Shown one piece after another: positions 1 to 5,087 of a stretch of DNA of 5,087 bases. This DNA is from an uncultured Collinsella sp. (lineage in GTDB: Bacteria > Actinomycetota > Coriobacteriia > Coriobacteriales > Coriobacteriaceae). The notes under the pieces were generated by a model that worked only from the letters and a program-made list of their open reading frames with translations, was not told the origin of the DNA and searched no databases. The first letter of the stretch is position 1. Each line of letters opens with the position of its first letter. The stretch covers positions 1-5,087 of the forward strand of contig USAX01000134.1 in NCBI GenBank assembly GCA_900552705.1. Direction: 5' to 3'. The position numbers were made by a program, and so were the translations under genes.

Positions 1-23
1 GGAGAGCACTTAATGTGCTCTCC
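1..23 (-). terminator. Perfect hairpin downstream of pcrA, candidate terminator
   Basis: Bases 1-9 (GGAGAGCAC) are the exact reverse complement of bases 15-23 (GTGCTCTCC), with the 5-base loop TTAAT between them. The structure lies 62 bases past the pcrA stop codon. On the plus strand no T-run follows the second arm, so if it is an intrinsic terminator it most likely serves the minus-strand pcrA transcript, with its U-tract to the left of the window. It could equally belong to an unseen gene to the left. The structure is certain; the terminator role is inferred. Confidence 0.55.
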
Positions 24-85
24 GCGCGAGCAGGACTGTCCGAGCAGGCGACGTTGTCCATGGTGCCTGTCCGGGGCCGCCGAGA

Positions 86-2986
86 TTACGACAGCTTGAC
101 GATCGGCGCAAAGCCCTTCATGAGCTTTTTGGTCTGGCCGGTCTTTTCGAATTGAACCTCGATCATGTCTCCGGCGACCGAGATCACGGTACCCGTGCCA
201 AAGGTCTTGTGGCTCACGGTATCGCCCGCGGCAAAGTCCTGCGACGCGCTGGCGCGATCGACCTTGCGCTCCACCGTCGGCGACACCTTGGACGACGGCT
301 TTTTGGCTCGCGGCGCGCCCGAGCCAAAGGTCGAGGCAACACGGCCGGCGTCGGGCGAGACCCCACGATGGCGCTCGGTCCCATAGCTGCTGCCGCCAAA
401 GAAATCGTCGAAGCTCGATCCGCCGCGCGAACCGGAACCGCCGGTCGAGCGCGTATGCGAGCCAAACACCTTGCCGCCATACATATCCGAGCCCATGCCC
501 GAGCCAAAGGTGCCGTGACGGTCGCCGCGTTTCTCCCAGCCCGTGCCCTCAAAACCGGCAGAACCGATGCCGCTAAACTCGATGTCCTCGAACGGAATCT
601 CGTTGAGGAAGCGCGAGCGCGGGTTGGCAGAGGTCGAGCCGTAAGTGCGACGCGTGGCCGCATAGGTCAGGAACAGGCGCTTGCGAGCACGCGTGATGGC
701 GACGTAGGCCAGGCGACGCTCTTCCTCGAGCTTGCCCGGATCGTCACTACCGCCAAAGTCGTGCACGTGCGGGAAGATACCCTCCTCCATGCCGGCCACG
801 AACACCGCGGGGAACTCCAGGCCCTTAGCGGAGTGGATGGTCATCATGGTGATGGCATGTGTCTCGCCGGCCAGGGAATCCAAGTCGGAGCGCAGGGCCA
901 GCCACTCCATGAGTGCCGGCAGCGCCTTGCAGGTGAGCGGGCCGTAGGTGCGCTCGATCTCGTCGGCATGCACGGCACCCGCCGGCATCTCCGTCGGCGC
1001 GGCATACGCGTTGCCCGCGATGGCGGCGGCCAAGGCATCCTGCGGCGAGAGCGCCGGGGCGGCTAGGTTATCGAGCGGATTGGAACCTGCGGCATCGCGC
1101 GCGCCGACGAGTGCCTCAAACGAGGATGCCGGAGCGGACGGTCCCGGCTCGGGCGCGGGCGCACTCACCACGACGGGCTCGGACTCGGCGCCGGCAGGCA
1201 CGTCGGCAACACCGGCCGCGCGCAGCTCTTCCAAGCTCTCGAGCGTACCCTCGATATCCTCGTGCGTCTCCTCAAATTCGGCGGCGACGCCCAGGAATTC
1301 CTGGATGTTCTCGGCGCGGCTCTCGGACTCCATGGTGCCCTCGGCGCGAAACGCCTGCAGCAGACCCGTCTTATCGACAATCATCTCGACGACGTCCTTG
1401 AGCTCGCCGTCCACGCGGCGGCCCTCGCGCACCAGCGCCACAAAACTCGACAGGCCGTTGCGCACCTTGGCGCTAAACATGCCCGTCTCGGCTGTTGCGA
1501 TCTCGCAGGCCTGGAAGAACGAGCAGCGGTTGTCGCGCGCCAGCTGCTCGATCTTTTGAATCGAGGTGGAGCCGATGCCGCGGCGCGGCGTGTTGATGAC
1601 GCGCTTGACGCTCATCTCGTCGGCCGGGTTCACGATCATCTTGAGGTAGGCCATGACGTCGCGGATCTCGGCACGGTCGAAGAATCGCGTGCCGCCCACG
1701 ATCTTGTAGGGCACGCCCGCGCGCAGGAACATATCTTCGAGAATACGCGACTGGGCGTTGGTGCGGTAGAACACGGCGATATCGTCGTAGCTCGTACCCT
1801 TGGCGTGCAGCTTCTCGATCTCGCCGGCAATCCAGCGACCCTCGTCGCGCTCGTCGCTTGCCTGGAAAGCCTGGATCTTCTCGCCGTCGCCCTCGGCCGT
1901 AAACAGGCGCTTGTCCTTGCGCTGCGAGTTGTGGCGCACCACGGCGTTGGCGGCGCTCAGGATATGGCCCGTGGAGCGGTAGTTTTGCTCCAGCTTAACG
2001 GTCTTGCAGTTTTTGAAGTCCTGCTCAAAGTCCAGGATGTTGGTGATGTCGGCGCCACGCCAGCTGTAAATGGACTGGTCGTCGTCGCCCACGACCATGA
2101 GGTTTTGGTACTTGGCGGCCAGCAGGTTGGCGATCTCGTACTGGACGTGGTTGGTGTCCTGATACTCGTCGACGCTAATATAGCGGAAGCGCTCTTGGTA
2201 CTTGTCGAGCACCTCGGGGCGGGTGCGCAGTAGCTCGAGCGTGCGCACGAGCAGGTCGTCGAAGTCCATCGCGTTGGCGGCGCGCAGGCGGCGCTCCAGC
2301 TCCAGGTAGACTTGCGCGGCCTTTTTGTCGTTGGGGCTATCGGCGCTCTTGAGCATGTCCTCGGGCCCGATCATGGCGTTTTTAGCAGAGCTGATCTTGC
2401 TGCGGATCATGTTGATGGGGAACTGCTTTTGCTCGATGCCGAGCGCCTGCATAATGTCGCGCACCATGCGCTTTGAGTCGTCGTCATCGTAGATGGTGAA
2501 TTGACCGGTATAGCCCAGCAGGTCGGCGTCCTCGCGCAGCATGCGCACGCACATGGCATGGAAGGTGCACACCCACATGCCACGGGTGCCGCTTGGGATG
2601 AGTGCCGCCAGACGCTCGCGCATCTCGGCCGCAGCCTTGTTGGTAAACGTGATGGCAAGAACCTGCCAAGGCTTAACACCCAGGTCGCCGAGCATATGTG
2701 CGATGCGGAAGGTCAAGACGCGGGTCTTGCCCGAGCCGGCGCCGGCGAGCACCAGCAACGGGCCCTCGGTGGACAGGACCGCCTCGCGCTGGGCGGGATT
2801 AAGGCTGTCGATGTCGACGAGCGGCTTGGCGGGCTTGGGCGCCGGCGCGGGAGCGTCGTAGATGTCGAGCGGAACGAGCTCGGGCTCCGGCGCAGCGGGG
2901 GCGGTGTATGCATCGAGTGGCACGGGTTCCGGCGCGGGCGGCACGGCCGCGGCGGTGTTCTTTTCCCAGGGCAGGGGCTGGGTCAT
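86..2986 (-). CDS. pcrA: ATP-dependent DNA helicase PcrA/UvrD (superfamily 1A), 966 residues
   Basis: This is a cytoplasmic 3'-5' ATP-dependent DNA helicase. The family acts in nucleotide-excision and mismatch repair, plasmid replication, and removal of recombinase or RNA polymerase from DNA. Visible motifs: Q motif near residues 62-68 (LNPAQREAV), Walker A AGAGSGKT 81-88, motif Ia around 111-120, motif II VDEYQDT 272-278, motif III GDDDQSIYSWRGAD 300-313, motif IV EQNYRST 333-339, GGTRFFDRAEIRD 431-443, motif V TIHSAKGLEFP 716-726, motif VI LAYVAITRARKR 759-770. Residues 917-966 form the Tudor-like C-terminal domain (GDTVSHKTFGTGTVI), which in PcrA binds RNA polymerase. At 966 residues it is well above the usual 720-780. 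The excess lies in a Pro/Ala tail (1-59), an Ala/Pro-rich insertion (about 585-690) and a Gly/Ser linker (about 804-890). The ATG at 2986 is chosen because AGGAG lies 6 bases upstream; the open frame runs back to 3070 but that part overlaps the likely promoter. Function is very secure. UvrD is a possible alternative name, with pcrA preferred for a Gram-positive. Confidence 0.96.
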   Translation of the reverse strand: MTQPLPWEKNTAAAVPPAPEPVPLDAYTAPAAPEPELVPLDIYDAPAPAPKPAKPLVDIDSLNPAQREAVLSTEGPLLVLAGAGSGKTRVLTFRIAHMLGDLGVKPWQVLAITFTNKAAAEMRERLAALIPSGTRGMWVCTFHAMCVRMLREDADLLGYTGQFTIYDDDDSKRMVRDIMQALGIEQKQFPINMIRSKISSAKNAMIGPEDMLKSADSPNDKKAAQVYLELERRLRAANAMDFDDLLVRTLELLRTRPEVLDKYQERFRYISVDEYQDTNHVQYEIANLLAAKYQNLMVVGDDDQSIYSWRGADITNILDFEQDFKNCKTVKLEQNYRSTGHILSAANAVVRHNSQRKDKRLFTAEGDGEKIQAFQASDERDEGRWIAGEIEKLHAKGTSYDDIAVFYRTNAQSRILEDMFLRAGVPYKIVGGTRFFDRAEIRDVMAYLKMIVNPADEMSVKRVINTPRRGIGSTSIQKIEQLARDNRCSFFQACEIATAETGMFSAKVRNGLSSFVALVREGRRVDGELKDVVEMIVDKTGLLQAFRAEGTMESESRAENIQEFLGVAAEFEETHEDIEGTLESLEELRAAGVADVPAGAESEPVVVSAPAPEPGPSAPASSFEALVGARDAAGSNPLDNLAAPALSPQDALAAAIAGNAYAAPTEMPAGAVHADEIERTYGPLTCKALPALMEWLALRSDLDSLAGETHAITMMTIHSAKGLEFPAVFVAGMEEGIFPHVHDFGGSDDPGKLEEERRLAYVAITRARKRLFLTYAATRRTYGSTSANPRSRFLNEIPFEDIEFSGIGSAGFEGTGWEKRGDRHGTFGSGMGSDMYGGKVFGSHTRSTGGSGSRGGSSFDDFFGGSSYGTERHRGVSPDAGRVASTFGSGAPRAKKPSSKVSPTVERKVDRASASQDFAAGDTVSHKTFGTGTVISVAGDMIEVQFEKTGQTKKLMKGFAPIVKLS

Positions 2987-2992
2987 GGGCGA

Positions 2993-2998
2993 CTCCTC
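2993..2998 (-). promoter_or_regulatory. Ribosome binding site fixing the pcrA start
   Basis: The minus strand reads GAGGAG here, 6 bases before the ATG at 2986-2984. No comparable site precedes the upstream ATG at 3070, so this site decides between a 966- and a 994-residue product in favour of the shorter one. Confidence 0.8.
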
Positions 2999-3047
2999 AT
3001 CTGACGGACGGCGCGCCTGCGGGCAGCGCCATAGTTTGAGCCGTACC

Positions 3048-3078
3048 AGTATACCGAGCCGCGCGGACACCGACGCAA
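3048..3078 (-). promoter_or_regulatory. Candidate sigma-70-type promoter for pcrA
   Basis: On the minus strand a TATACT box (3053-3048) is preceded, after a long 19-base spacer, by TTGCGT (3078-3073). A start site near 3041 would give a leader of about 55 bases. The -10 box matches consensus at five of six positions; the -35 is only partial and the spacing is loose. The position supports independent expression of pcrA from uppP. I saw no actinobacterial LexA-type GAAC-N4-GTTC site nearby. Confidence 0.4.
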
Positions 3079-3163
3079 ATCACACCGCGACTCCGTGCGC
3101 GATCGTCAGGCCCGCCCCATTGCGCCAATCACGGAGCCACCGATGTCATGGCAACGGTAGCGA

Positions 3164-3263
3164 GCGGCGGCCAGAGCGAACAAATTGGCATGAAAAGAGG
3201 GCAGCATAGACCTTCTGGTCATGTCGCCCTCTTTGAATGACAAGTTGTCGCTCTGGCCGCCGC
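3164..3263. repeat. 100-nt nested imperfect palindrome downstream of uppP
   Basis: The outer arms 3164-3183 and 3245-3263 pair over 19 bp with a single bulged A at 3180 (arm core GCGGCGGCCAGAGCG). Inward, 3185-3187 pairs with 3241-3243 and 3189-3191 with 3237-3239. The 9-bp arms AAAGAGGGC (3194-3202) and GCCCTCTTT (3226-3234) follow. Then 3204-3207 pairs with 3221-3224, and GACC (3209-3212) with GGTC (3217-3220), around a TTCT loop. About 42 pairs close nearly the whole element. It starts 15 bases past the uppP stop. The centre looks like a terminator, but the GC-rich outer arms go well beyond what termination needs. It may be a dispersed extragenic palindrome or a small non-autonomous element. 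I see no clear target-site duplication. Confidence 0.85.
3193..3234 (-). terminator. Probable intrinsic terminator of uppP
   Basis: Read on the minus strand, AAAGAGGGC pairs with GCCCTCTTT and the downstream arm runs into TTTT (3196-3193). The stem begins 45 bases past the uppP stop. An A-tract before the stem and a T-tract after it make it potentially bidirectional, although no plus-strand gene approaches from the left. It forms the core of the larger palindrome at 3164-3263. It separates uppP from pcrA. Confidence 0.7.
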
Positions 3264-3278
3264 GCAGCGTCAACCAAG

Positions 3279-4259
3279 TTACAGGCCGAGCATGGGCTCC
3301 AGAACGAAGAAGTACGCGAGCACTACGATGCCCAGGATGATGCGGTAGACGCCGAAGCACTTGAAGTCGTGACGGCGGACAAAGCCCATAAGCCACTTGA
3401 TGGCGATGAGCGACACCACAAAGGCGACGATGCAGCCAACGCCCAGGATGGCGATCTCGTTGGCGCCAAACGTACCGCCCTTTACGAAGTACTTGACCAG
3501 CTTGAGCGCACTCGCACCAAACATAACGGGAATGGCCAGGAAGAACGTGAACTTAGAAGCCACCGAGCGCGTGCAGCCCAACAGCAGGCCGCCGATGATG
3601 GTGGAGCCGGAGCGCGACGTACCCGGTACGAGCGAGAGCACCTGGAAGCAACCGATACCCAGCGCAGTCTTCCAGCTGAGGTCCTCGAGCGTGGCGATGG
3701 AGCCAAAGTCCAGGTTCTCGTCATCGTCCTCATCCTCAGCGGTAGCCGTGGCGGGCGCCGCAAAGTGCGCACCGGCGGGACGTCCACCCGACACCACAGC
3801 ACGCGAACCAAACGAACCGGCAACGGCCATTTCCTCGCGCTTGTTTGCGCGCCAGTTCTCGATCACGATAAACAGCACGCCGTACACAATGAGCGCCAGC
3901 GCCACGACGGGAGCATTGTAGAAATGCTCCTCCATCCAGTCGTTGAGCGGCAGGCCGATCGCCGCGGCGGGAATGCAGCCAAGCACAATCTTGCCCCACA
4001 GCACCCAGGTGTCGCGACGGCCCTCCTTGCCCTTGCTGGGCGAGAACGGATTGAGCTCATGGAAGAACAGCACGCAGACGGCCAGAATGGCGCCGAGCTG
4101 AATCACGACCAGGAACATATTCCAGAACGTCTCGCTCACGTTCATCTTGACGAACTCGTCCACCAAGATCATGTGGCCCGTCGACGAAACGGGCAGCCAT
4201 TCGGTGATGCCCTCGACCAGGCCCATGAAGGCAGATTTAAGAAGCTCGATAATATCCAA
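3279..4259 (-). CDS. uppP: Undecaprenyl-diphosphatase UppP (BacA family), 326 residues
   Basis: This integral membrane enzyme removes one phosphate from undecaprenyl diphosphate. It returns the C55 lipid carrier to peptidoglycan and wall-polymer synthesis, and raised dosage is known to give bacitracin resistance. Family signatures are complete: the EXXXE motif at E16 and E20 (GLVEGITEW), then LPVSSTGH 22-29 with the conserved Ser and His, and PGTSRSGST 212-220 with the catalytic Arg at 216. Hydrophobic segments lie near 43-66, 88-104, 115-134, 198-211, 221-256, 268-290 and 303-322. Usual length is about 265-290; the excess is a low-complexity loop at about 138-190 with an acidic run (EDEDDDE). 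The start is TTG at 4259: it yields the family-typical N-terminus DIIELLKSA and has GAGG 8 bases upstream. The frame stays open to an ATG at 4328, but the extra residues (NIYRRVSNEG and others) do not resemble the family. A GTG at 4280 is a weaker option. The gene is divergent from the stress protein gene. Confidence 0.95.
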   Translation of the reverse strand: MDIIELLKSAFMGLVEGITEWLPVSSTGHMILVDEFVKMNVSETFWNMFLVVIQLGAILAVCVLFFHELNPFSPSKGKEGRRDTWVLWGKIVLGCIPAAAIGLPLNDWMEEHFYNAPVVALALIVYGVLFIVIENWRANKREEMAVAGSFGSRAVVSGGRPAGAHFAAPATATAEDEDDDENLDFGSIATLEDLSWKTALGIGCFQVLSLVPGTSRSGSTIIGGLLLGCTRSVASKFTFFLAIPVMFGASALKLVKYFVKGGTFGANEIAILGVGCIVAFVVSLIAIKWLMGFVRRHDFKCFGVYRIILGIVVLAYFFVLEPMLGL

Positions 4260-4264
4260 AGGGA

Positions 4265-4271
4265 CCCCCTC
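4265..4271 (-). promoter_or_regulatory. Ribosome binding site supporting the TTG start of uppP
   Basis: The minus strand reads GAGGGGG here, with the GAGG part 8 bases before the TTG at 4259-4257. The spacing fits the TTG and is wrong for the upstream ATG or GTG alternatives in the same frame. Confidence 0.65.
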
Positions 4272-4320
4272 GTTAGACACCCGCCGGTAGATGTTCTGCG
4301 GACGATGCGGGCGATGTCCC

Positions 4321-4326
4321 ATTATC
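4321..4326 (-). promoter_or_regulatory. Candidate -10 box for uppP
   Basis: The minus strand reads GATAAT within GTTGATAAT, 62 bases upstream of the TTG start. No good -35 hexamer lies 16-18 bases further upstream. A small dyad, GCGGT-GCG-ACCGC (4335-4347), occupies that interval and could be a regulator site or chance GC-rich symmetry. Support is modest. Confidence 0.3.
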
Positions 4327-4389
4327 AACCGTTGGCGGTGCGACCGCGCCTACCCTTACCAAAAAACTCGCCCGTTCACAGAATTGCGA

Positions 4390-4421
4390 GCAGTTAAACC
4401 GAAATCCTTGGGTATAACTGC
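4390..4421. promoter_or_regulatory. 32-bp dyad, candidate operator in the divergent promoter region
   Basis: GCAGTTAAACC (4390-4400) and GGTATAACTGC (4411-4421) are inverted repeats matching at 10 of 11 positions, separated by 10 bases. Within that spacer AA (4402-4403) and TT (4408-4409) also pair. Arm centres are 21 bp apart, two helical turns, as expected for a dimeric DNA-binding protein. The right arm contains the TATAAC that would be the -10 of the stress protein gene. I do not recognise the motif as the site of a known regulator. It lies 88 bases before the ATG of the stress gene and 131 bases from the uppP start. Confidence 0.55.
4413..4418 (+). promoter_or_regulatory. Candidate -10 box for the universal stress protein gene
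   Basis: TATAAC sits inside the right arm of the dyad at 4390-4421. No convincing -35 hexamer is found at 16-18 bases upstream, which would be compatible with activator dependence or with a different sigma factor. The implied leader is about 85 bases long and GC-rich. Confidence 0.3.
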
Positions 4422-4496
4422 AACAAGATAAAGTGTCCGGCGGTCAACGCACCCGCGCCCGCCCGACGCACGAGCCCCGCGCCCGTGCGATAGACC

Positions 4497-4503
4497 AAGG
4501 AGG
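4497..4503 (+). promoter_or_regulatory. Strong ribosome binding site of the stress protein gene
   Basis: AAGGAGG, a near-complete anti-16S match, lies 5 bases before the ATG at 4509. It fixes the start codon and suggests efficient translation. Confidence 0.85.
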
Positions 4504-4508
4504 AAACC

Positions 4509-4946
4509 ATGAACGAGGGCTACACCAAGGTATTTGTTTCACTCGACGGTACTGAGCAGCAGGATTTTGTGCTCGCACGCGCCATCAAAGTCGCCGCGAA
4601 CAACGGCGCTAAGCTGATCATCGGCCACGTTATCGATTCCACGGCACTCGAGAGCGCCGGTTCCTATCCGGTCGATCTGGTCAACGGCCTAGAGGAGGCA
4701 TTTAAGAACTCCATCGCCAAGCAGCTCGAAGAGGCCAAGGCCAATCCCGATATTCCCGAGGTCGAGGTCATGATTCGCGCCGGTCGTATTCGCGAGACGC
4801 TCAAAGACGAGATGCTCGACGTGGTCAAGCCCGACCTGGTGCTCTGCGGCGCCCGCGGCCTGTCCTCGATCAAGTACGCGCTCCTGGGTTCGATTTCGAC
4901 GTTCCTGCTGCGCAATACCGACTGCGACATCTTGGTCGTGAAGTAG
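4509..4946 (+). CDS. Universal stress protein (UspA family), ATP-binding type, 145 residues
   Basis: This is a small cytoplasmic single-domain protein of the universal stress family, usually a dimer with an alpha/beta nucleotide-binding fold, linked to survival under starvation, redox or energy stress. It begins with a beta strand KVFVSLDGT (7-15) that places the conserved Asp at 13. It also has LIIGHVID (37-43) and the AGRIRETL segment (91-98). The C-terminal signature is complete: G114-x2-G117-x9-G127-S128, followed by the terminal strand CDILVVK. That spacing is the ATP-binding G-2x-G-9x-G(S/T) pattern of MJ0577-like members, rather than the non-ATP-binding UspA type. Length is typical for one domain. 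The start is fixed by AAGGAGG 5 bases upstream. It is transcribed divergently from uppP, possibly under the dyad at 4390-4421. No partner gene shows its specific role, so no gene symbol is given. Confidence 0.93.
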   Translation: MNEGYTKVFVSLDGTEQQDFVLARAIKVAANNGAKLIIGHVIDSTALESAGSYPVDLVNGLEEAFKNSIAKQLEEAKANPDIPEVEVMIRAGRIRETLKDEMLDVVKPDLVLCGARGLSSIKYALLGSISTFLLRNTDCDILVVK

Positions 4947-4959
4947 CGTTGCTCCCACC

Positions 4960-5052
4960 GGCCGCGGGGCCTGCGGGGTTTCCACGGGCACGTCCTCGCC
5001 GCGTTGCGGCTGCGGGATGTGCCCTTAGGAAACCCCTCCCGGCCCCGCGGCC
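4960..5052. repeat. 93-nt GC-rich nested palindrome downstream of the stress protein gene
   Basis: Bases 4960-4971 (GGCCGCGGGGCC) pair perfectly with 5041-5052 (12 bp). After a small internal loop, 4975-4983 (GGGGTTTCC) pairs with 5028-5036 (9 bp), then 4986-4991 (GGGCAC) with 5019-5024 (6 bp). The GTCC beginning at 4992 pairs with 5015-5018 allowing one G-T pair, and CCGC (4999-5002) pairs with GCGG (5006-5009) around a GTT loop. The element starts 13 bases past the stop codon. Neither strand has a clear T-run after the stem, so it is not a textbook intrinsic terminator, though it may end transcription from one or both sides. Its bases do not resemble the palindrome at 3164-3263; only the architecture is similar. 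Confidence 0.85.
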
Positions 5053-5061
5053 TTCGCAGCC

Positions 5062-5087
5062 TTACTTCAGCGAGTTGGCTGATAAAA
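5062..5087 (-). CDS. Possible 3' end of a converging gene (partial)
   Basis: Read on the minus strand from the window edge, the frame ends LSANSLK followed by TAA (5064-5062), 10 bases before the palindrome at 4960-5052. If real, the palindrome would be shared between two converging genes. Only eight codons are visible, one of them a TTA that would be uncommon in this high-GC context, so chance is a serious alternative and no function can be proposed. The short repeat CAGCC/GGCTG (5057-5061 and 5077-5081) could instead mark a small hairpin. Confidence 0.2.

Noticed and set aside
152..1066. Plus-strand open frame of 304 residues opposite the pcrA 3' half
   Set aside because: It lies entirely antisense to conserved helicase sequence, is rich in Arg/Ala/Gly/His without domains, and is what high-GC codon use yields on the opposite strand.
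948..1559. Plus-strand Ser/Ala-rich frame of 203 residues
   Set aside because: It mirrors the Ala/Pro-rich insertion and neighbouring pcrA codons and has no independent support.
1262..2233. Plus-strand open frame of 323 residues opposite pcrA
   Set aside because: Antisense to the motif II-IV region of the helicase. Its Leu/Val/Ala/His-rich composition mirrors the opposite codons, and no family is recognisable.
2987..3070. N-terminal extension of pcrA to an upstream ATG (28 more residues)
   Set aside because: It overlaps the TATACT box, lacks a ribosome binding site, and a clear GAGGAG sits 6 bases before the downstream ATG.
3091..3136. Inverted repeat CTCCGTG / CACGGAG upstream of pcrA as an operator or RNA element
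   Set aside because: The arms are only 7 bp with a 32-base spacer in GC-rich DNA, so chance is likely. It is not a LexA-type site.
3164..3263. The palindrome as a classical transposon remnant
   Set aside because: No transposase fragment, no recognisable insertion sequence ends and no clear flanking duplication are visible, so it is listed only as a palindromic repeat.
3106..3396. Minus-strand frame of 96 residues across the uppP end and the palindrome
   Set aside because: It overlaps the uppP 3' end in another frame and runs through the terminator hairpin, with no ribosome binding site or recognisable domain.
3237..4397. Plus-strand open frame of 386 residues opposite uppP
   Set aside because: It covers uppP in antisense, is full of His/Arg/Glu/Asp with no fold-like pattern, and starts inside the long palindrome without a ribosome binding site.

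Overview
The window is ordinary chromosomal DNA from a high-GC Gram-positive bacterium. Strong AGGAG-type ribosome binding sites, a TTG start codon, a PcrA-type helicase with a C-terminal Tudor-like domain and the overall protein style suggest Actinomycetota, probably Coriobacteriia near Collinsella. That placement is inference from sequence style, not a database match.

Layout, left to right. Bases 1-23 are a perfect 9-bp hairpin just past the end of pcrA, a likely end-of-transcript structure. Bases 86-2986 (minus strand) encode a 966-residue PcrA/UvrD superfamily 1A helicase. All its core motifs are intact, and it carries three low-complexity additions: a Pro/Ala N-terminal tail with a duplicated segment, an Ala/Pro-rich insertion of about 100 residues before motif V, and a Gly/Ser linker ahead of the Tudor-like end. 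The 292-bp gap 2987-3278 holds a probable pcrA promoter and a 100-nt, nearly continuous imperfect palindrome containing the uppP terminator. Bases 3279-4259 (minus strand) encode the membrane enzyme UppP, starting at TTG, with an extra acidic loop. The 249-bp divergent gap 4260-4508 holds promoter candidates for both sides and a 32-bp dyad that looks like an operator. Bases 4509-4946 (plus strand) encode a small ATP-binding universal stress protein. It is followed by a second long palindrome of 93 nt (4960-5052) and possibly by the last codons of a converging minus-strand gene.

How the genes work together: pcrA (DNA repair and resolution of transcription conflicts) and uppP (recycling of the C55 lipid carrier for cell-wall synthesis) point the same way, but a terminator and a separate promoter lie between them, so they are probably not one operon. 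The universal stress gene is transcribed divergently from uppP and may share regulatory DNA with it. I see no mobile element genes, CRISPR array, tRNA, rRNA or defence system. The least explained signals are the two long gene-end palindromes and the dyad in the divergent promoter region.
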